A DNA stretch of 64,000 nucleotides from UMGS1668 sp035447605 (GTDB taxonomy: Bacteria > Bacillota > Clostridia > Oscillospirales > Ruminococcaceae). The DNA is taken from assembly GCA_035447605.1 (NCBI GenBank), contig DAOTHJ010000007.1:1-64000 (forward strand), written 5' to 3'. The position numbers and the translations under genes are program-made. The notes beneath the pieces were generated by a model. It saw nothing but the letters and a program-made list of their open reading frames with translations. It was not told where the DNA came from and searched no databases. Numbering within the stretch: position 1 is the first letter of the stretch; the number at the start of each line of letters is the position of its first letter. This document shows positions 41,260 to 49,448 of the stretch, piece by piece.

Positions 41260-43404
41260 TCATTCTTTCTTCAAAAAGTTGGTCCAGCTGCTGTAATTTT
41301 CGTCATCGTCCCCGGGGGTGGCGACGTCGAAGCCTTTTTTCGCCTCAAAATCGGAGGCGGACTCAAAATTGTCGTTGTAATAATGCGGAACGGGGGCCGG
41401 AGCTTCCTTGGCCACAGCTTTTTCCGGATAGGGTTCCCTGCGGGTAAGGCGCTCGGCCGCTTTCTGCTCCTCTTTGGCATTTCTGCCGCGAACTACGAGC
41501 AGGACCACCACGAGGATGGCAAAGACCAATACGCCGCCGATGGCGATCCAGACCCAGAGCGGAAGCCCGCCGCCGGCAGACTCATTGATCTCCAGCCAGA
41601 CGATCAGGAACGGAGAGAGGCTTGTGAAATCCATGTCGAAGGTTTCGGCATTGGCGTTGGAGACCAGCTGAACCTCCACGATGGTGCCGGCCTCGGAGAG
41701 ATAGGCGAAGCTGTTCGGCATTTCGGTGCTGTCCTTGATAACAAGACGGCTGATACCGTTCTCCGTTTCAAAGCCGAGGAAGCTCACTTCGCTCTCTTCG
41801 CCGGATTCGCTGTCAAAATAGAGCGCTTTTTTGCCGTCCGGCAGATAATAGCCCTCGCCGGTGAACTGATCCAGCGTGGTGACGTGGATCATCGCGAGAG
41901 AGGCTTCCTCATATGCGGAGGCAGGAACTTCGATGCTGCCCTGCATGGCGAAAGAGGCAACTCCGGAGACGGGTTCGCTGTAGGTGCTGCCGTCCACCAG
42001 AAGGGAAAGATCGAACGCAGCGACGGCGTCGCCGCTGTTGACCAGTGCCGCGGTGGTATCGTCGGCGGCATTGCTGCCGTTGATGGCGGTCACCCAGAGC
42101 TGAGCGTTGCCGATGTCATCATCGAGCACCGCAGAGATGCCGGAGACCGGGGTTTCGCCGGAGATGGTATAAGAAAGGGTGTTTGTGGTCTCTTCAGGTT
42201 CGCTGGATTCCGGCTCGGAACTGCTGGGTTCCGGTTCGGAGCTCGTGGGTTCCGGTTCGGAACTGGATTCCGGCACGCTGGAGGAAACTTCCGGCGGGGT
42301 GACGGCGGTCCACTGCGCGGTGGCGGAGTCGTTGCCGTTGATCGTCACGGAAGTACCCGCAGCCAGCGTCTTGCTGACGGAGGCGATCCACCAGCCGGCG
42401 AAGGTGTAACCGTCGCGGGTGAAGCTGTTGGCCTCCAGCTTGATCGTGGTGCCGGCCGCATAGGTCTTGGTATAAGCGGTGCCGGTGCCTTTGCCCGGGC
42501 TGTAAGTAAGGGTCACATTGGCGACGACGGTCCAGGTGGCCGTAATCGTCATGCTCTTTTTGATTGTGACTTTATCGCCGGCCTTCTTGACCGTGCCGTC
42601 CACATCCCATCCGGCAAAGGTGTAGCCGCTGAGGGTGTAGGGGTTGCTCGGCAGGGTGATGGAGTCGCCGTAATCCACGGTCTGAGTGGTAGGGGTTGTT
42701 CCGGTGGCCTTGCTGTTGCCGGAGGCATACTTGACCACGCAGGAGTCGCTTTCGTCCCACTGGGCCAGGAGCACAAGCTCATCGTCGCTGTTGAAAGCCT
42801 CTTCGGGGATCGTATCGCCGGCGTCGTAATACTCGCCTTTGTAGTCGTCGTCGCCCCTGGTGATCTTCCAGCAGTCAAAATCCCAGCCGGCATAATCGTC
42901 TTCATCAAAGACCTTGCTGACTTTCAGCGCGGTGAAGTCGCCGTCGACATACTTGACGACATCGTCCGCGTCGCCGGCTTCGCCGATCTTGTAGGTGATT
43001 TTGTAATCGCCGTCGCCCTCGTCGTCTTCTTTCCAGACGGCGGTCAGCTTGATTACATCGTCCTCGTCGGCGTCGTCAACTTCAGCACCGGGGTCGACTC
43101 TGTCGTCGTCGTATTCCCAGTAGCGGAAGGTCCAGCCGTCGTAATCGTCCTCATCCCAGACATCGTCCGGCTCCAGAATTTCAACTGGCAGGTCATCTTC
43201 GTCATAATATTTATACACGGTTTCCAAATCGTCGTCATCCGGACCGTCGCCGACCTTGTACCAGATGGCAAAATAATGGTCGCTCTTGGTGGCCGCTTCT
43301 GCGGTTATGACGGCGCCGAGGGCGTCAGGCAAAAAAGAGCCGCCCACGCCGAGGACCATCAGCGCCGCGAGGCACAGCGCAGCCAAATTTTTAAAGAGTT
43401 TCAC
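41260..43404 (-). CDS. InlB-repeat surface protein, membrane-anchored (second copy)
   Basis: The 714-residue paralogue has a signal peptide (KNLAALCLAALMVLGVGGSF) and very acidic repeats with DED runs (DEDDYDGWTFRYWEYDDDR, DEDDYAGWDFDCWKI), then less acidic InlB repeats (LSGYTFAGWDVDGTV, RDGYTFAGWWIAS). An S/E/P-rich linker, a beta domain ending TSLSPFLIVWLEIN, one transmembrane segment, a basic stretch and a tail ending SSWTNFLKKE follow. The Asp runs may bind calcium. The start is GTG, with GGAGGT 7 bases upstream. The two genes share every part in order, so they come from a duplication. Confidence 0.85.
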   Translation of the reverse strand: MKLFKNLAALCLAALMVLGVGGSFLPDALGAVITAEAATKSDHYFAIWYKVGDGPDDDDLETVYKYYDEDDLPVEILEPDDVWDEDDYDGWTFRYWEYDDDRVDPGAEVDDADEDDVIKLTAVWKEDDEGDGDYKITYKIGEAGDADDVVKYVDGDFTALKVSKVFDEDDYAGWDFDCWKITRGDDDYKGEYYDAGDTIPEEAFNSDDELVLLAQWDESDSCVVKYASGNSKATGTTPTTQTVDYGDSITLPSNPYTLSGYTFAGWDVDGTVKKAGDKVTIKKSMTITATWTVVANVTLTYSPGKGTGTAYTKTYAAGTTIKLEANSFTRDGYTFAGWWIASVSKTLAAGTSVTINGNDSATAQWTAVTPPEVSSSVPESSSEPEPTSSEPEPSSSEPESSEPEETTNTLSYTISGETPVSGISAVLDDDIGNAQLWVTAINGSNAADDTTAALVNSGDAVAAFDLSLLVDGSTYSEPVSGVASFAMQGSIEVPASAYEEASLAMIHVTTLDQFTGEGYYLPDGKKALYFDSESGEESEVSFLGFETENGISRLVIKDSTEMPNSFAYLSEAGTIVEVQLVSNANAETFDMDFTSLSPFLIVWLEINESAGGGLPLWVWIAIGGVLVFAILVVVLLVVRGRNAKEEQKAAERLTRREPYPEKAVAKEAPAPVPHYYNDNFESASDFEAKKGFDVATPGDDDENYSSWTNFLKKE

Positions 43405-43574
43405 ACAACATACCTCCTAAATTTGGAATATATTTCTACAGTATGGATTATAACACACGGATCCGGCAAAGTCACTACCGCAAATTATTAAATTCTTTTT
43501 AAAAATAACGGGTGCCAAAGCGGATTCCGAATGGTTCCGGATGAATTTCTTCCTCTGCGGAATGAGAAAAATAC

Positions 43575-43603
43575 TTGTCAAGAAAAAGCCAATTTGCTAT
43601 AAT
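43575..43603 (+). promoter_or_regulatory. Promoter of tRNA-Leu
   Basis: TTGTCA (43575-43580), a 17-base spacer and a perfect TATAAT (43598-43603) lie 10 bases before the tRNA. Confidence 0.9.
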
Positions 43604-43613
43604 ATACCCGCGC

Positions 43614-43700
43614 GCCGCTGTGGTGGAATGGCAGACACCGCGGACTTAAAATCCGCTGCCCGTTGAAGGCATACCAGTTCGAGTCTGGTCAGCGGCACCA
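43614..43700 (+). tRNA. tRNA-Leu (anticodon UAA)
   Basis: The 87-base class II tRNA has acceptor arms GCCGCTG and CAGCGGC and an encoded CCA end (43698-43700). The anticodon TAA (43647-43649) lies in a CTTAAAA loop with stem GCGGA/TCCGC. The variable arm is long, as expected for Leu (TGCCCGTTGAAGGCAT), and the T loop is TTCGAGT. It reads UUA codons. Confidence 0.97.
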
Positions 43701-43724
43701 CCAGGCTTTGCTTGGACGCAAATC

Positions 43725-43752
43725 ACGCACTCACGTTTGTGGGTGCGTTTTG
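43725..43752 (+). terminator. tRNA-Leu terminator
   Basis: ACGCACTCAC, loop GTTT and GTGGGTGCGT form a 10-base stem with one G-U pair, followed by TTTTGCTTT. It lies 25 bases after the tRNA. Confidence 0.85.
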
Positions 43753-43897
43753 CTTTGTGCCCGCGCCGGAGCCCGTATCCGGCCCGAACGGATGCTCCGC
43801 CGCCTGAAATCCGGATGCGCCGGGATCAAGCCGAAAATCCGAATCAAAAGGAAACATAGGAATATCGGAACCGGGCACTTCCCGGCCTTGCGTGTGT

Positions 43898-43932
43898 GAA
43901 ACGCCCTCACGTCCGTGGGGGCGTTTCTTTTT
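43898..43932 (+). terminator. Second, similar terminator hairpin
   Basis: GAAACGCCCTCAC, loop GTCC and GTGGGGGCGTTTC form a 13-base stem, followed by a T run. The core resembles the tRNA-Leu terminator (CTCACGT...GTGGG). Confidence 0.8.
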
Positions 43933-43942
43933 GCACGCATGC

Positions 43943-43998
43943 CTGAGAGGGTACTTGCTCTTTCGGCACCCGACGGATATCTTGGGGAGACCCGCTAC
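43943..43998 (-). ncRNA. Sequence resembling half of a glycine aptamer (low confidence)
   Basis: On the minus strand GTGCCGAAAGAGCAAGT is followed by CCCTCTCAGGCA, close to the conserved second half of glycine riboswitch aptamers (GCCGAAGGAGCAA ... CTCTCAGGCA). The first half, which should pair with CTCTC, is not clearly present (GGGTCTCCCC is found instead), and no glycine-related gene follows. It may be a degenerate or chance match. Confidence 0.25.
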
Positions 43999-44063
43999 CG
44001 GGCACCTTAAATTAAGTGGAAAAATTAGGCGGTTTTCCTGCGGGTTTCCAAAAAATTGCCGCA

Positions 44064-44098
44064 AAAAAAGCAAGCTCCGTTCGGAAGCCTGCTTTTTT
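44064..44098. terminator. Hairpin with A/T flanks, possible terminator
   Basis: AAAAAAGCAAGCTCCG pairs with CGGAAGCCTGCTTTTTT, with small bulges, and can work in both directions. It lies about 250 bases past the GNAT stop on the minus strand. Confidence 0.7.
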
Positions 44099-44345
44099 AA
44101 AAATGAAGGGATGTTTTGGAGATTTACCGTCTGTTTTTTTCCCGCATAGGCACTGTGAAAAAATATTTTTCGGGGCTCTGCACGCGGCGTTTTCTGCCGG
44201 AGAGACCTCCAAAAGAAGATATTCTTGTCGCTCCGGTGTCCGGCCGGTGATCTCTTTTTGAGAAAAAGGGCGAGAGAGTATAGCCCACCGTGAGCCGGAA
44301 ATCATGCCTTTTTCCAAAACATGCGGGGCGGAGAAAAAATCCAAG

Positions 44346-44915
44346 TCAGCCGGCGGTTTCGAGTATGTAGGGATGCTGGCCGTCGAAGCCGAGCCTGTTG
44401 ATCGGCAGGATGGGCAAAGGAGGAATCTCCGGCTCCCGGAGCACCTTCTCCAGCGTGACGGTATCCTGCCACGTGCCGAGCTTATAGCCGGTATTGACGA
44501 AGCGTCCCACTTCCCGGAATCCGAATTTTTTGTGGAAGGAGAGGCTCACCTCATTGGAAGCGTTGATCAGCGCGTAATCCACATAAAAATTCATCGCCGT
44601 CAGGCATTCGAGCAGGGCGGTGTAGAGTTTATGGCCGACGCCGGTTCCGCGGCAGTCCTCCCGGAGGTAAATCGAGGACTCCACCGTCCAGTTGTAGGCG
44701 GCGCGGGTGTAGTTTGGCGAGCCGTAGGCATAACCGAGGATTTCGCCATCCCGCTCGTAGACGAGCCACGGGTACCGCTTCGTATATTTCTCTACCCGCC
44801 CCCGGAATTCCTCCAAAGAAGGCACCTCGTATTCAAAGGAGATCACCGTTTTGCGCACATAGGGCGCGTAGACCGCCAGCATCTGTTCCGCGTCGTCCGG
44901 CGCGGCGAAACGCAT
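44346..44915 (-). CDS. GNAT-family acetyltransferase, phosphinothricin-acetyltransferase-like
   Basis: The 189-residue acetyltransferase starts MRFAAPDDAEQMLAVYAPYV and has KTVISFEYEVPSLEEFRGRV, the Pat (PPT-acetyltransferase-like) pattern. The acetyl-CoA motif is in SSIYLREDCRGTGVGHKLYT. SLSFHKKFGFREVGRFVNTG and TWQDTVTLEK are typical of the family's C-terminal part. The substrate is unknown. The ATG overlaps the P-type ATPase stop by one base (TGATG), so translation is coupled. It is the last gene of the ribU-ATPase-GNAT group. Confidence 0.88.
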   Translation of the reverse strand: MRFAAPDDAEQMLAVYAPYVRKTVISFEYEVPSLEEFRGRVEKYTKRYPWLVYERDGEILGYAYGSPNYTRAAYNWTVESSIYLREDCRGTGVGHKLYTALLECLTAMNFYVDYALINASNEVSLSFHKKFGFREVGRFVNTGYKLGTWQDTVTLEKVLREPEIPPLPILPINRLGFDGQHPYILETAG

Positions 44916-47203
44916 CAGTTCATTTCCCGTAAAGAACACCACCTTATCACCACCTGTGCGAGCGTCAGCGGCAGCAGGCAGCATAGAATCAGAATTGTTT
45001 TTCCGCCGAGCGCCGTGAAGAGGAAAAACTCCGGGAACAGCGCCGCGGCGACGACCAACAGGAGGAACATGGAACCCACGAGTAAAGCCCGCTTAAGGTT
45101 GAGCGGCATACAGGCCGCCAGCAGCGCCATCAGACCGGAAACGGCCGTATAGTAGACGCAGGCGGTGGAAATCTCTTCGGATGAAATGCCGAAATAGGCA
45201 CCCAGCGTCATCAGCGTGAGCACGCCGGCAAACACCGTTGCGCCCGCAAGGCCGGCCCATCGCAGCACCGATCTCATGAAATTTTTCGGGATCGGCATCT
45301 CCTCCGGTTCCAGAGAGAGCGTGAGCCCGGGGATGCCGGTCGCCAGCACGCCGATGAGCGTCATCTGGATCGGCACGAACGGATAGGAAAACGGGAGAAT
45401 CAGCAGCACCGCCGCCAGCGCAAAGGAGTAGAAGGTTTTGGAAAGGAAGAGCACCGCGGTTCTGCGGATGTGGTGCACAACCCGGCGTCCCTCCGAAACG
45501 GCCGCCGGCAGCGCGTCGAAGCCGGGCAGCACCATATCGGCGGCATGCCTTGCGGCGGGGGAGCCGGTCTTGATCGCGGCGGAAAAATCCGCTTCCCGCA
45601 GGGCCGGCACGTCGTTGACGCCGTCGCCAAACATTGCAACCGTATGGCCCTCCGCTTTTAGCAGGTGAATGATCCTCTGTTTCTGCTCCGGAGAGACGCG
45701 GCCGAAGACGACGTGATCTTTGGCGGCTTCGGCGAGCTGCGCATCGGAGAGCGCGGAGGCGTCGGCGCAGCGTTGCGTGCCGGGAATTCCGGTCTTTTCC
45801 GCAACAAATGCGGCGGAATGCGGGTTATCTCCGCTGAGAATGCGGATCGAGACGCCGTTTTTGAGAAAATAGCGGAGAATCTCGCCCGCGCCGGGACGGA
45901 TCTCCTCACCCAGCAGGAGAAAACACAAGGGCTTGTCCGGCCGGTAACCGCCGTCGGAGCGGCTTCCCGCACAGAGCAGGAGAACGCGGTTTCCCGCAGC
46001 GGCATAGCCTTCAAAATCCGATAGAACCGCGGGGTCGGCGGTGAGAACTTCCGGCGCGCCAAGAAGAAAGACGCCGTACCGGCCGAAATCCGCCGCGCAG
46101 TACCGGCGTTCGGAGGAGAAGGGAAGGGCGTCCTCGGCGGCCCAGTTTGCCTCCGAGGAGACGGCCTTTTCCAGCGCGGAGGTCGTGCCGTCGCGCTCAG
46201 GCAGCGCCGTCAGAATACCCGAAAGAATATTGTTGTAGTTGAAGTCCGGGTCCAGCGGGACGATGCCCTTGAGCACGTCGACGCCGGTTGTCAGCGTGCC
46301 GGTCTTGTCAAGGCACAATACGTCCGCCCGGGCGAGATTTTCATAGGAATAGATGTCCCGCGGCAGGGCGCCGTGCCGTGCGAGACGGATTACGCCCTCG
46401 GTGAAGCTGACGCTGGTCAGCAACCAGAGCCCGTCCGGAATCATGCCGAGCATCGCTGCGGCGGAACGGACGGCGGTCTCCGCATAGGGGAGGCCGGAAT
46501 AATAATAATCGTAGATAAAAAGCACGGCGCCGATCGGCAATACAAACGCCGAGAGGCCGTGAATCAGCTTCCGGAGCGTCGCCTTGAGCACCGGCTCGGT
46601 CTTACCGGCCGATCTTGCGGCGGCGGCGATCTTTTCGGCTCTCCGGGTATCCCCAACGGCGGTCACCTTCGCGGCGCAGAGGCCGGAGACGCAGCAGCTT
46701 CCGGAAAAAACGTCGTCGCCCGGCTGTTTCATAACCGGGATGCTTTCCCCGGTGAGCATGGATTCATTGAGCTCCGCGCGGCCGCCGAGCACAGAAAGAT
46801 CGGCAAAGACCTGATCGCCCGCCCGGATGAGCACCACGTCGCCGAGGACGAGCTTCTCCGCGGGCAGAGAGACCTCTTTTCCGTCGCGGACGGCGAGGGC
46901 GTCTCCGCTCTGCAGCAGGGTGAGCCCATCCAGGACCTTCTTCGCCCGGATCTCCTGAATCGTGCTGATCAGAAAATTGCTGACGACAATGCCGAGAAAA
47001 AGCAGATTTTTCCATGATTCGGCCGAGATGACGAGAGCCGCCAGCAGCAGATGGATAAAATTATACCAGGTAAACAGGTTGGCCCGGATAATCTGCCCAA
47101 CGGAGCGGTTCTGTTTTCTTTTCGGGATATTGGCGAGGCCCCTTTTTTCCAGATCAGTGGCCTCTGCCGATGTCTTTGCACCCCAGTCCGATAAAATCTG
47201 CAA
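44915..47203 (-). CDS. P-type cation-transporting ATPase (CtpE-like)
   Basis: The 762-residue membrane pump has TGES (near residue 151) in the actuator domain, LCLDKTGTLTTG (phosphorylated Asp near 297) and MFGDGVNDVPALREAD in the HAD domain, with about ten hydrophobic segments. The N-terminus (LEKRGLANIPKRKQNRSVGQ, then NLFTWYNFIHLLLAAL) is like the CtpE subfamily, for which calcium transport has been proposed. The ion is not fixed by sequence alone. The start is TTG, 7 bases after GGAGGG. It follows ribU by 14 bases, so the FMN riboswitch may control it. Confidence 0.92.
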   Translation of the reverse strand: MQILSDWGAKTSAEATDLEKRGLANIPKRKQNRSVGQIIRANLFTWYNFIHLLLAALVISAESWKNLLFLGIVVSNFLISTIQEIRAKKVLDGLTLLQSGDALAVRDGKEVSLPAEKLVLGDVVLIRAGDQVFADLSVLGGRAELNESMLTGESIPVMKQPGDDVFSGSCCVSGLCAAKVTAVGDTRRAEKIAAAARSAGKTEPVLKATLRKLIHGLSAFVLPIGAVLFIYDYYYSGLPYAETAVRSAAAMLGMIPDGLWLLTSVSFTEGVIRLARHGALPRDIYSYENLARADVLCLDKTGTLTTGVDVLKGIVPLDPDFNYNNILSGILTALPERDGTTSALEKAVSSEANWAAEDALPFSSERRYCAADFGRYGVFLLGAPEVLTADPAVLSDFEGYAAAGNRVLLLCAGSRSDGGYRPDKPLCFLLLGEEIRPGAGEILRYFLKNGVSIRILSGDNPHSAAFVAEKTGIPGTQRCADASALSDAQLAEAAKDHVVFGRVSPEQKQRIIHLLKAEGHTVAMFGDGVNDVPALREADFSAAIKTGSPAARHAADMVLPGFDALPAAVSEGRRVVHHIRRTAVLFLSKTFYSFALAAVLLILPFSYPFVPIQMTLIGVLATGIPGLTLSLEPEEMPIPKNFMRSVLRWAGLAGATVFAGVLTLMTLGAYFGISSEEISTACVYYTAVSGLMALLAACMPLNLKRALLVGSMFLLLVVAAALFPEFFLFTALGGKTILILCCLLPLTLAQVVIRWCSLREMN

Positions 47204-47217
47204 GTCTCACCCTCCGT

Positions 47218-47766
47218 TCACCGATCCAGTTCTTTATGTATCAGGCGGCTGATGCGCTTATAGACAAGTGCCGTGACGGCCGCGTTGGCGCCCGCCTTCA
47301 GCAGATTAAAAGGCAGGATCACCGGCAGCATCATTTGAAGTACCGCATCCCTCGGCGTGTTCATAAAGATCGGCGTCAGCCAGAGGTTCATTCCGGCCAT
47401 GACCGCCGTCTGAAGAAGAACGCCGAGAGCAAGGGCAAAGTAGGCGGCCCGGCGGCTCTTGTGCCGGCGGTAGATGGCGCCGGCGGCCAAAGCAAAGCAG
47501 CCTGTCGCCGCAAGGTGCATAATAATGCCGATGATGCCGCTGCCGGAGCTGACGGTGAAGCCCTGAATCACCGAGACCGCCGCGGTCAGCAGAAAGCCCC
47601 ATCCGGGCCCGAAGAGGAACGTTCCGATCAGAATCGGAATGTCCGCCGGGTCATATTCGAGGAAAGGCGCCGGCGGAAACGGAATCCGCACAAGCAGCAT
47701 CAGTACGACGGAACAGGCGGCCAGAACGCCGAGCGTCACCATTTTTTTGGTTGAGATTGTTTTCAT
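47218..47766 (-). CDS. ribU: Riboflavin ECF transporter substrate-binding protein RibU
   Basis: The 182-residue membrane protein is the substrate-specific part of an energy-coupling-factor riboflavin importer; it needs EcfAAT, which is not in the window. Family motifs are KKMVTLGVLAACSVVLMLLV, FPPAPFLEYDPADIPILIG, FLFGPGWGF and GFTVSSGSG. The ATG at 47766 is preferred over an earlier in-frame start because GGGGAG lies 6 bases upstream. An FMN riboswitch precedes it, confirming the substrate. It begins the group with the P-type ATPase and a GNAT gene. Confidence 0.93.
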   Translation of the reverse strand: MKTISTKKMVTLGVLAACSVVLMLLVRIPFPPAPFLEYDPADIPILIGTFLFGPGWGFLLTAAVSVIQGFTVSSGSGIIGIIMHLAATGCFALAAGAIYRRHKSRRAAYFALALGVLLQTAVMAGMNLWLTPIFMNTPRDAVLQMMLPVILPFNLLKAGANAAVTALVYKRISRLIHKELDR

Positions 47767-47960
47767 AAGATTCTCCCCTCGCCGGACCGTGCGGCCGGCC
47801 AATCGTTGGATTCCGTACGGGGCAGACATGGCCGCCGTGCGGGAAAGATTTCGGCGGCGTCTTTCCGCCGGAGAATGAGGGGCGTCTTCTTATAGTATGG
47901 CCGCGCGGCGCGCCGTCAAACCAAAAGGGTGAGACAAGCATGGGAGCCGCGCCCGATCCT

Positions 47961-47999
47961 AAAAAGAGAGCCCCGATGAATGGAATGCCATCGGGGCCT
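47961..47999 (-). terminator. Attenuator terminator of the FMN riboswitch
   Basis: AGGCCCCGATG pairs with CATCGGGGCT on the minus strand, followed by CTCTCTTTTT. It lies 8 bases past the aptamer, consistent with transcription termination when FMN is bound. Confidence 0.88.
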
Positions 48000-48007
48000 T
48001 TGTGCTA

Positions 48008-48205
48008 TGGTTCGTTTCGCCATCCGGACTTTACCGTCGGTACCGGAATCACACCGGTTCAGTCGCGCCCTGCCCGGGAGCGGAAAGCCGCGGATTTTTT
48101 CCACAGATTTCCGGCCATGCCGGGAGAAACGCAAGTCTCGGACTAATCCGGCCAAAACAGCCGGACATTACCGCCGGTAGGGAATTTCACCCTGCCCCGA
48201 AACAG
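48008..48205 (-). promoter_or_regulatory. FMN riboswitch (RFN element)
   Basis: On the minus strand, GGGGCAGGGTGAAATTCCC, ACCGGCGGTAA, a long variable P3 arm, GGTGTGATTCCGGTACC, GACGGTAAAGTCCGGATGG and CGAAACGAA match the RFN consensus in order; the two ends GTTTCG/CGAAAC form P1. Binding of FMN would let the following attenuator form and stop ribU expression. It begins 22 bases after the CD1247-like gene. Confidence 0.95.
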
Positions 48206-48226
48206 ATTTTTTGAGAAAACGGAGGA

Positions 48227-48658
48227 TTACTCCTTGTCGTCCTCGCCCTCATCTTCGTCTTCGAGATCGAACTCGAGCAGCTCGCCGCAGTTCGGGCATT
48301 TCATCTCTCCGCCGTTGATGGTATCCTCATCCACGCAGATGGATTCGCCGCAGGCAGGGCATTTGACTTCGTACATGCCGTCTTCGCCGCCGCAGCAGCA
48401 GGAGCAGCCGTCCTCGTCCTCGTCCTCATCCTCGTCTTCTTCGCCGTAATAATCGTCTTCGAGACGGCCGAGGTCCTCGTCGATCGCTTCGACCTCTTCG
48501 CCCAGCTCGCCCAGTTCATCCTCGGCGTCGGAGATCGCGTACGCGACATCCTCCAGGATCTCGGAGATGGCCTTGATGAGTTTCGTCTCTTTATTGTCTT
48601 CCAGTTCCATGCCCTCGATGAGTCCCTTCAGGTGGGCAACTTTTTCAGTGATGTTCAT
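48227..48658 (-). CDS. Acidic zinc-ribbon protein with CD1247-like N-terminal domain
   Basis: The 143-residue protein begins with MNITEKVAHLKGLIEGMELE, followed by SEILEDVAYAISDAEDELGE and EVEAIDEDLGRLEDDYYG, the CD1247 N-terminal domain of Clostridia. A DED run, CSCCCGG and a zinc ribbon (VKCPACGESICVDED, MKCPNCGELLEFDL) complete it. The function is unknown. AGGTTTCC-type leader and ATG fit. It follows efp by 73 bases, is probably cotranscribed, and its 3' end lies 22 bases before the FMN riboswitch. Confidence 0.85.
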   Translation of the reverse strand: MNITEKVAHLKGLIEGMELEDNKETKLIKAISEILEDVAYAISDAEDELGELGEEVEAIDEDLGRLEDDYYGEEDEDEDEDEDGCSCCCGGEDGMYEVKCPACGESICVDEDTINGGEMKCPNCGELLEFDLEDEDEGEDDKE

Positions 48659-48731
48659 AAACGGAAACCTCCATACTTCTTTTTTTAAAGGTGGAAAACG
48701 CGTTGTTTTTCGGAATTAGTATGCCCGGAAA

Positions 48732-49289
48732 TCAGGCTCTTTCCATATATTCGCCGGTGCGGGTGTCGACGCGGATGTGATCGCCCTCGTTGATGAAGAG
48801 CGGGACCTTGATTTCGGCGCCGGTTTCGACGACGGCGGGTTTCGTAACGTTGGTGGCGGTGTCGCCGCGGACACCGGGTTCGGTGTGGGTGACCTCGAGC
48901 TCGACGAAGGTCGGCGGCTCGACGCCGAAGATATTGCCCTTGTAAGACATGACTTTGCAGTCCATATTCTCGAGAACAAATTTAAAGTTGTCACCGAGCG
49001 TATCCTTGGAGATCGGGACGGACTCGAAGCTTTCCGGGTCCATAAAATAATAGAGATCGCCGTCGTTGTAAAGATACTGCATATCTTTTCTTTCGATATA
49101 GGCGGACGGGAATTTGTCGGACGGGTTAAATGTGTGCTCGACCACGGAGCCGGAGATCACGTTTCTGATCTTCGTGCGGACGAAAGCGGCACCCTTGCCC
49201 GGCTTGACGTGCTGGAATTCGATGATTGAGTATACATTTCCCTCCATCTCGAAAGTAGCGCCGTTTCTGAAATCGCCGGCAGAAATCAT
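48732..49289 (-). CDS. efp: Elongation factor P
   Basis: The 185-residue translation factor relieves ribosome stalling at polyproline. The N-terminal KOW domain is MISAGDFRNGATFEMEGNVY with IIEFQHVKPGKGAAFVRTKI; the conserved loop with Lys in PGKGAA is the modification site. OB domains carry the standard ERKDMQYLYNDGDLYYFMD and PPTFVELEVTHTEPGVRGDT. The C-terminus is DHIRVDTRTGEYMERA. The gene has a promoter (49333-49361) and AGGAGG 8 bases before the ATG. Confidence 0.97.
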   Translation of the reverse strand: MISAGDFRNGATFEMEGNVYSIIEFQHVKPGKGAAFVRTKIRNVISGSVVEHTFNPSDKFPSAYIERKDMQYLYNDGDLYYFMDPESFESVPISKDTLGDNFKFVLENMDCKVMSYKGNIFGVEPPTFVELEVTHTEPGVRGDTATNVTKPAVVETGAEIKVPLFINEGDHIRVDTRTGEYMERA

Positions 49290-49332
49290 AATTTTACCTC
49301 CTAATTATAAATACGCGGAATTCAACATTTAA

Positions 49333-49361
49333 ATTCTATCCGATTTTTGCCTGTTTTGCAA
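49333..49361 (-). promoter_or_regulatory. Promoter of efp
   Basis: TTGCAA (49361-49356), a 17-base spacer and TAGAAT (49338-49333) lie 44 bases before the efp start. Confidence 0.75.
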
Positions 49362-49448
49362 TACTTTTGCGCATGAAAATATGGGTGAGAACGCCTTGAC
49401 GGCCTGATTTTTCTATAAAACCTGAAAAAACGCCCCGCGAAAAAGCCC

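Larger units (their letters stand above)
43701..44345. other. 645-base non-coding region with three hairpins
   Basis: After tRNA-Leu come two similar terminator hairpins (43725-43752 and 43898-43932). A minus-strand stretch partly resembling one half of a glycine aptamer (about 43943-43998) and a third hairpin (44064-44098) follow. I accept no protein-coding frame here. The GNAT gene stops at 44346 on the minus strand. Confidence 0.6.

Noticed and set aside
41383..43491. Plus-strand frame of 702 codons opposite the second InlB-repeat gene
   Set aside because: It is a G/V/D-rich mirror of the Asp-rich repeats; the minus-strand frame has a signal peptide, repeats and anchor.
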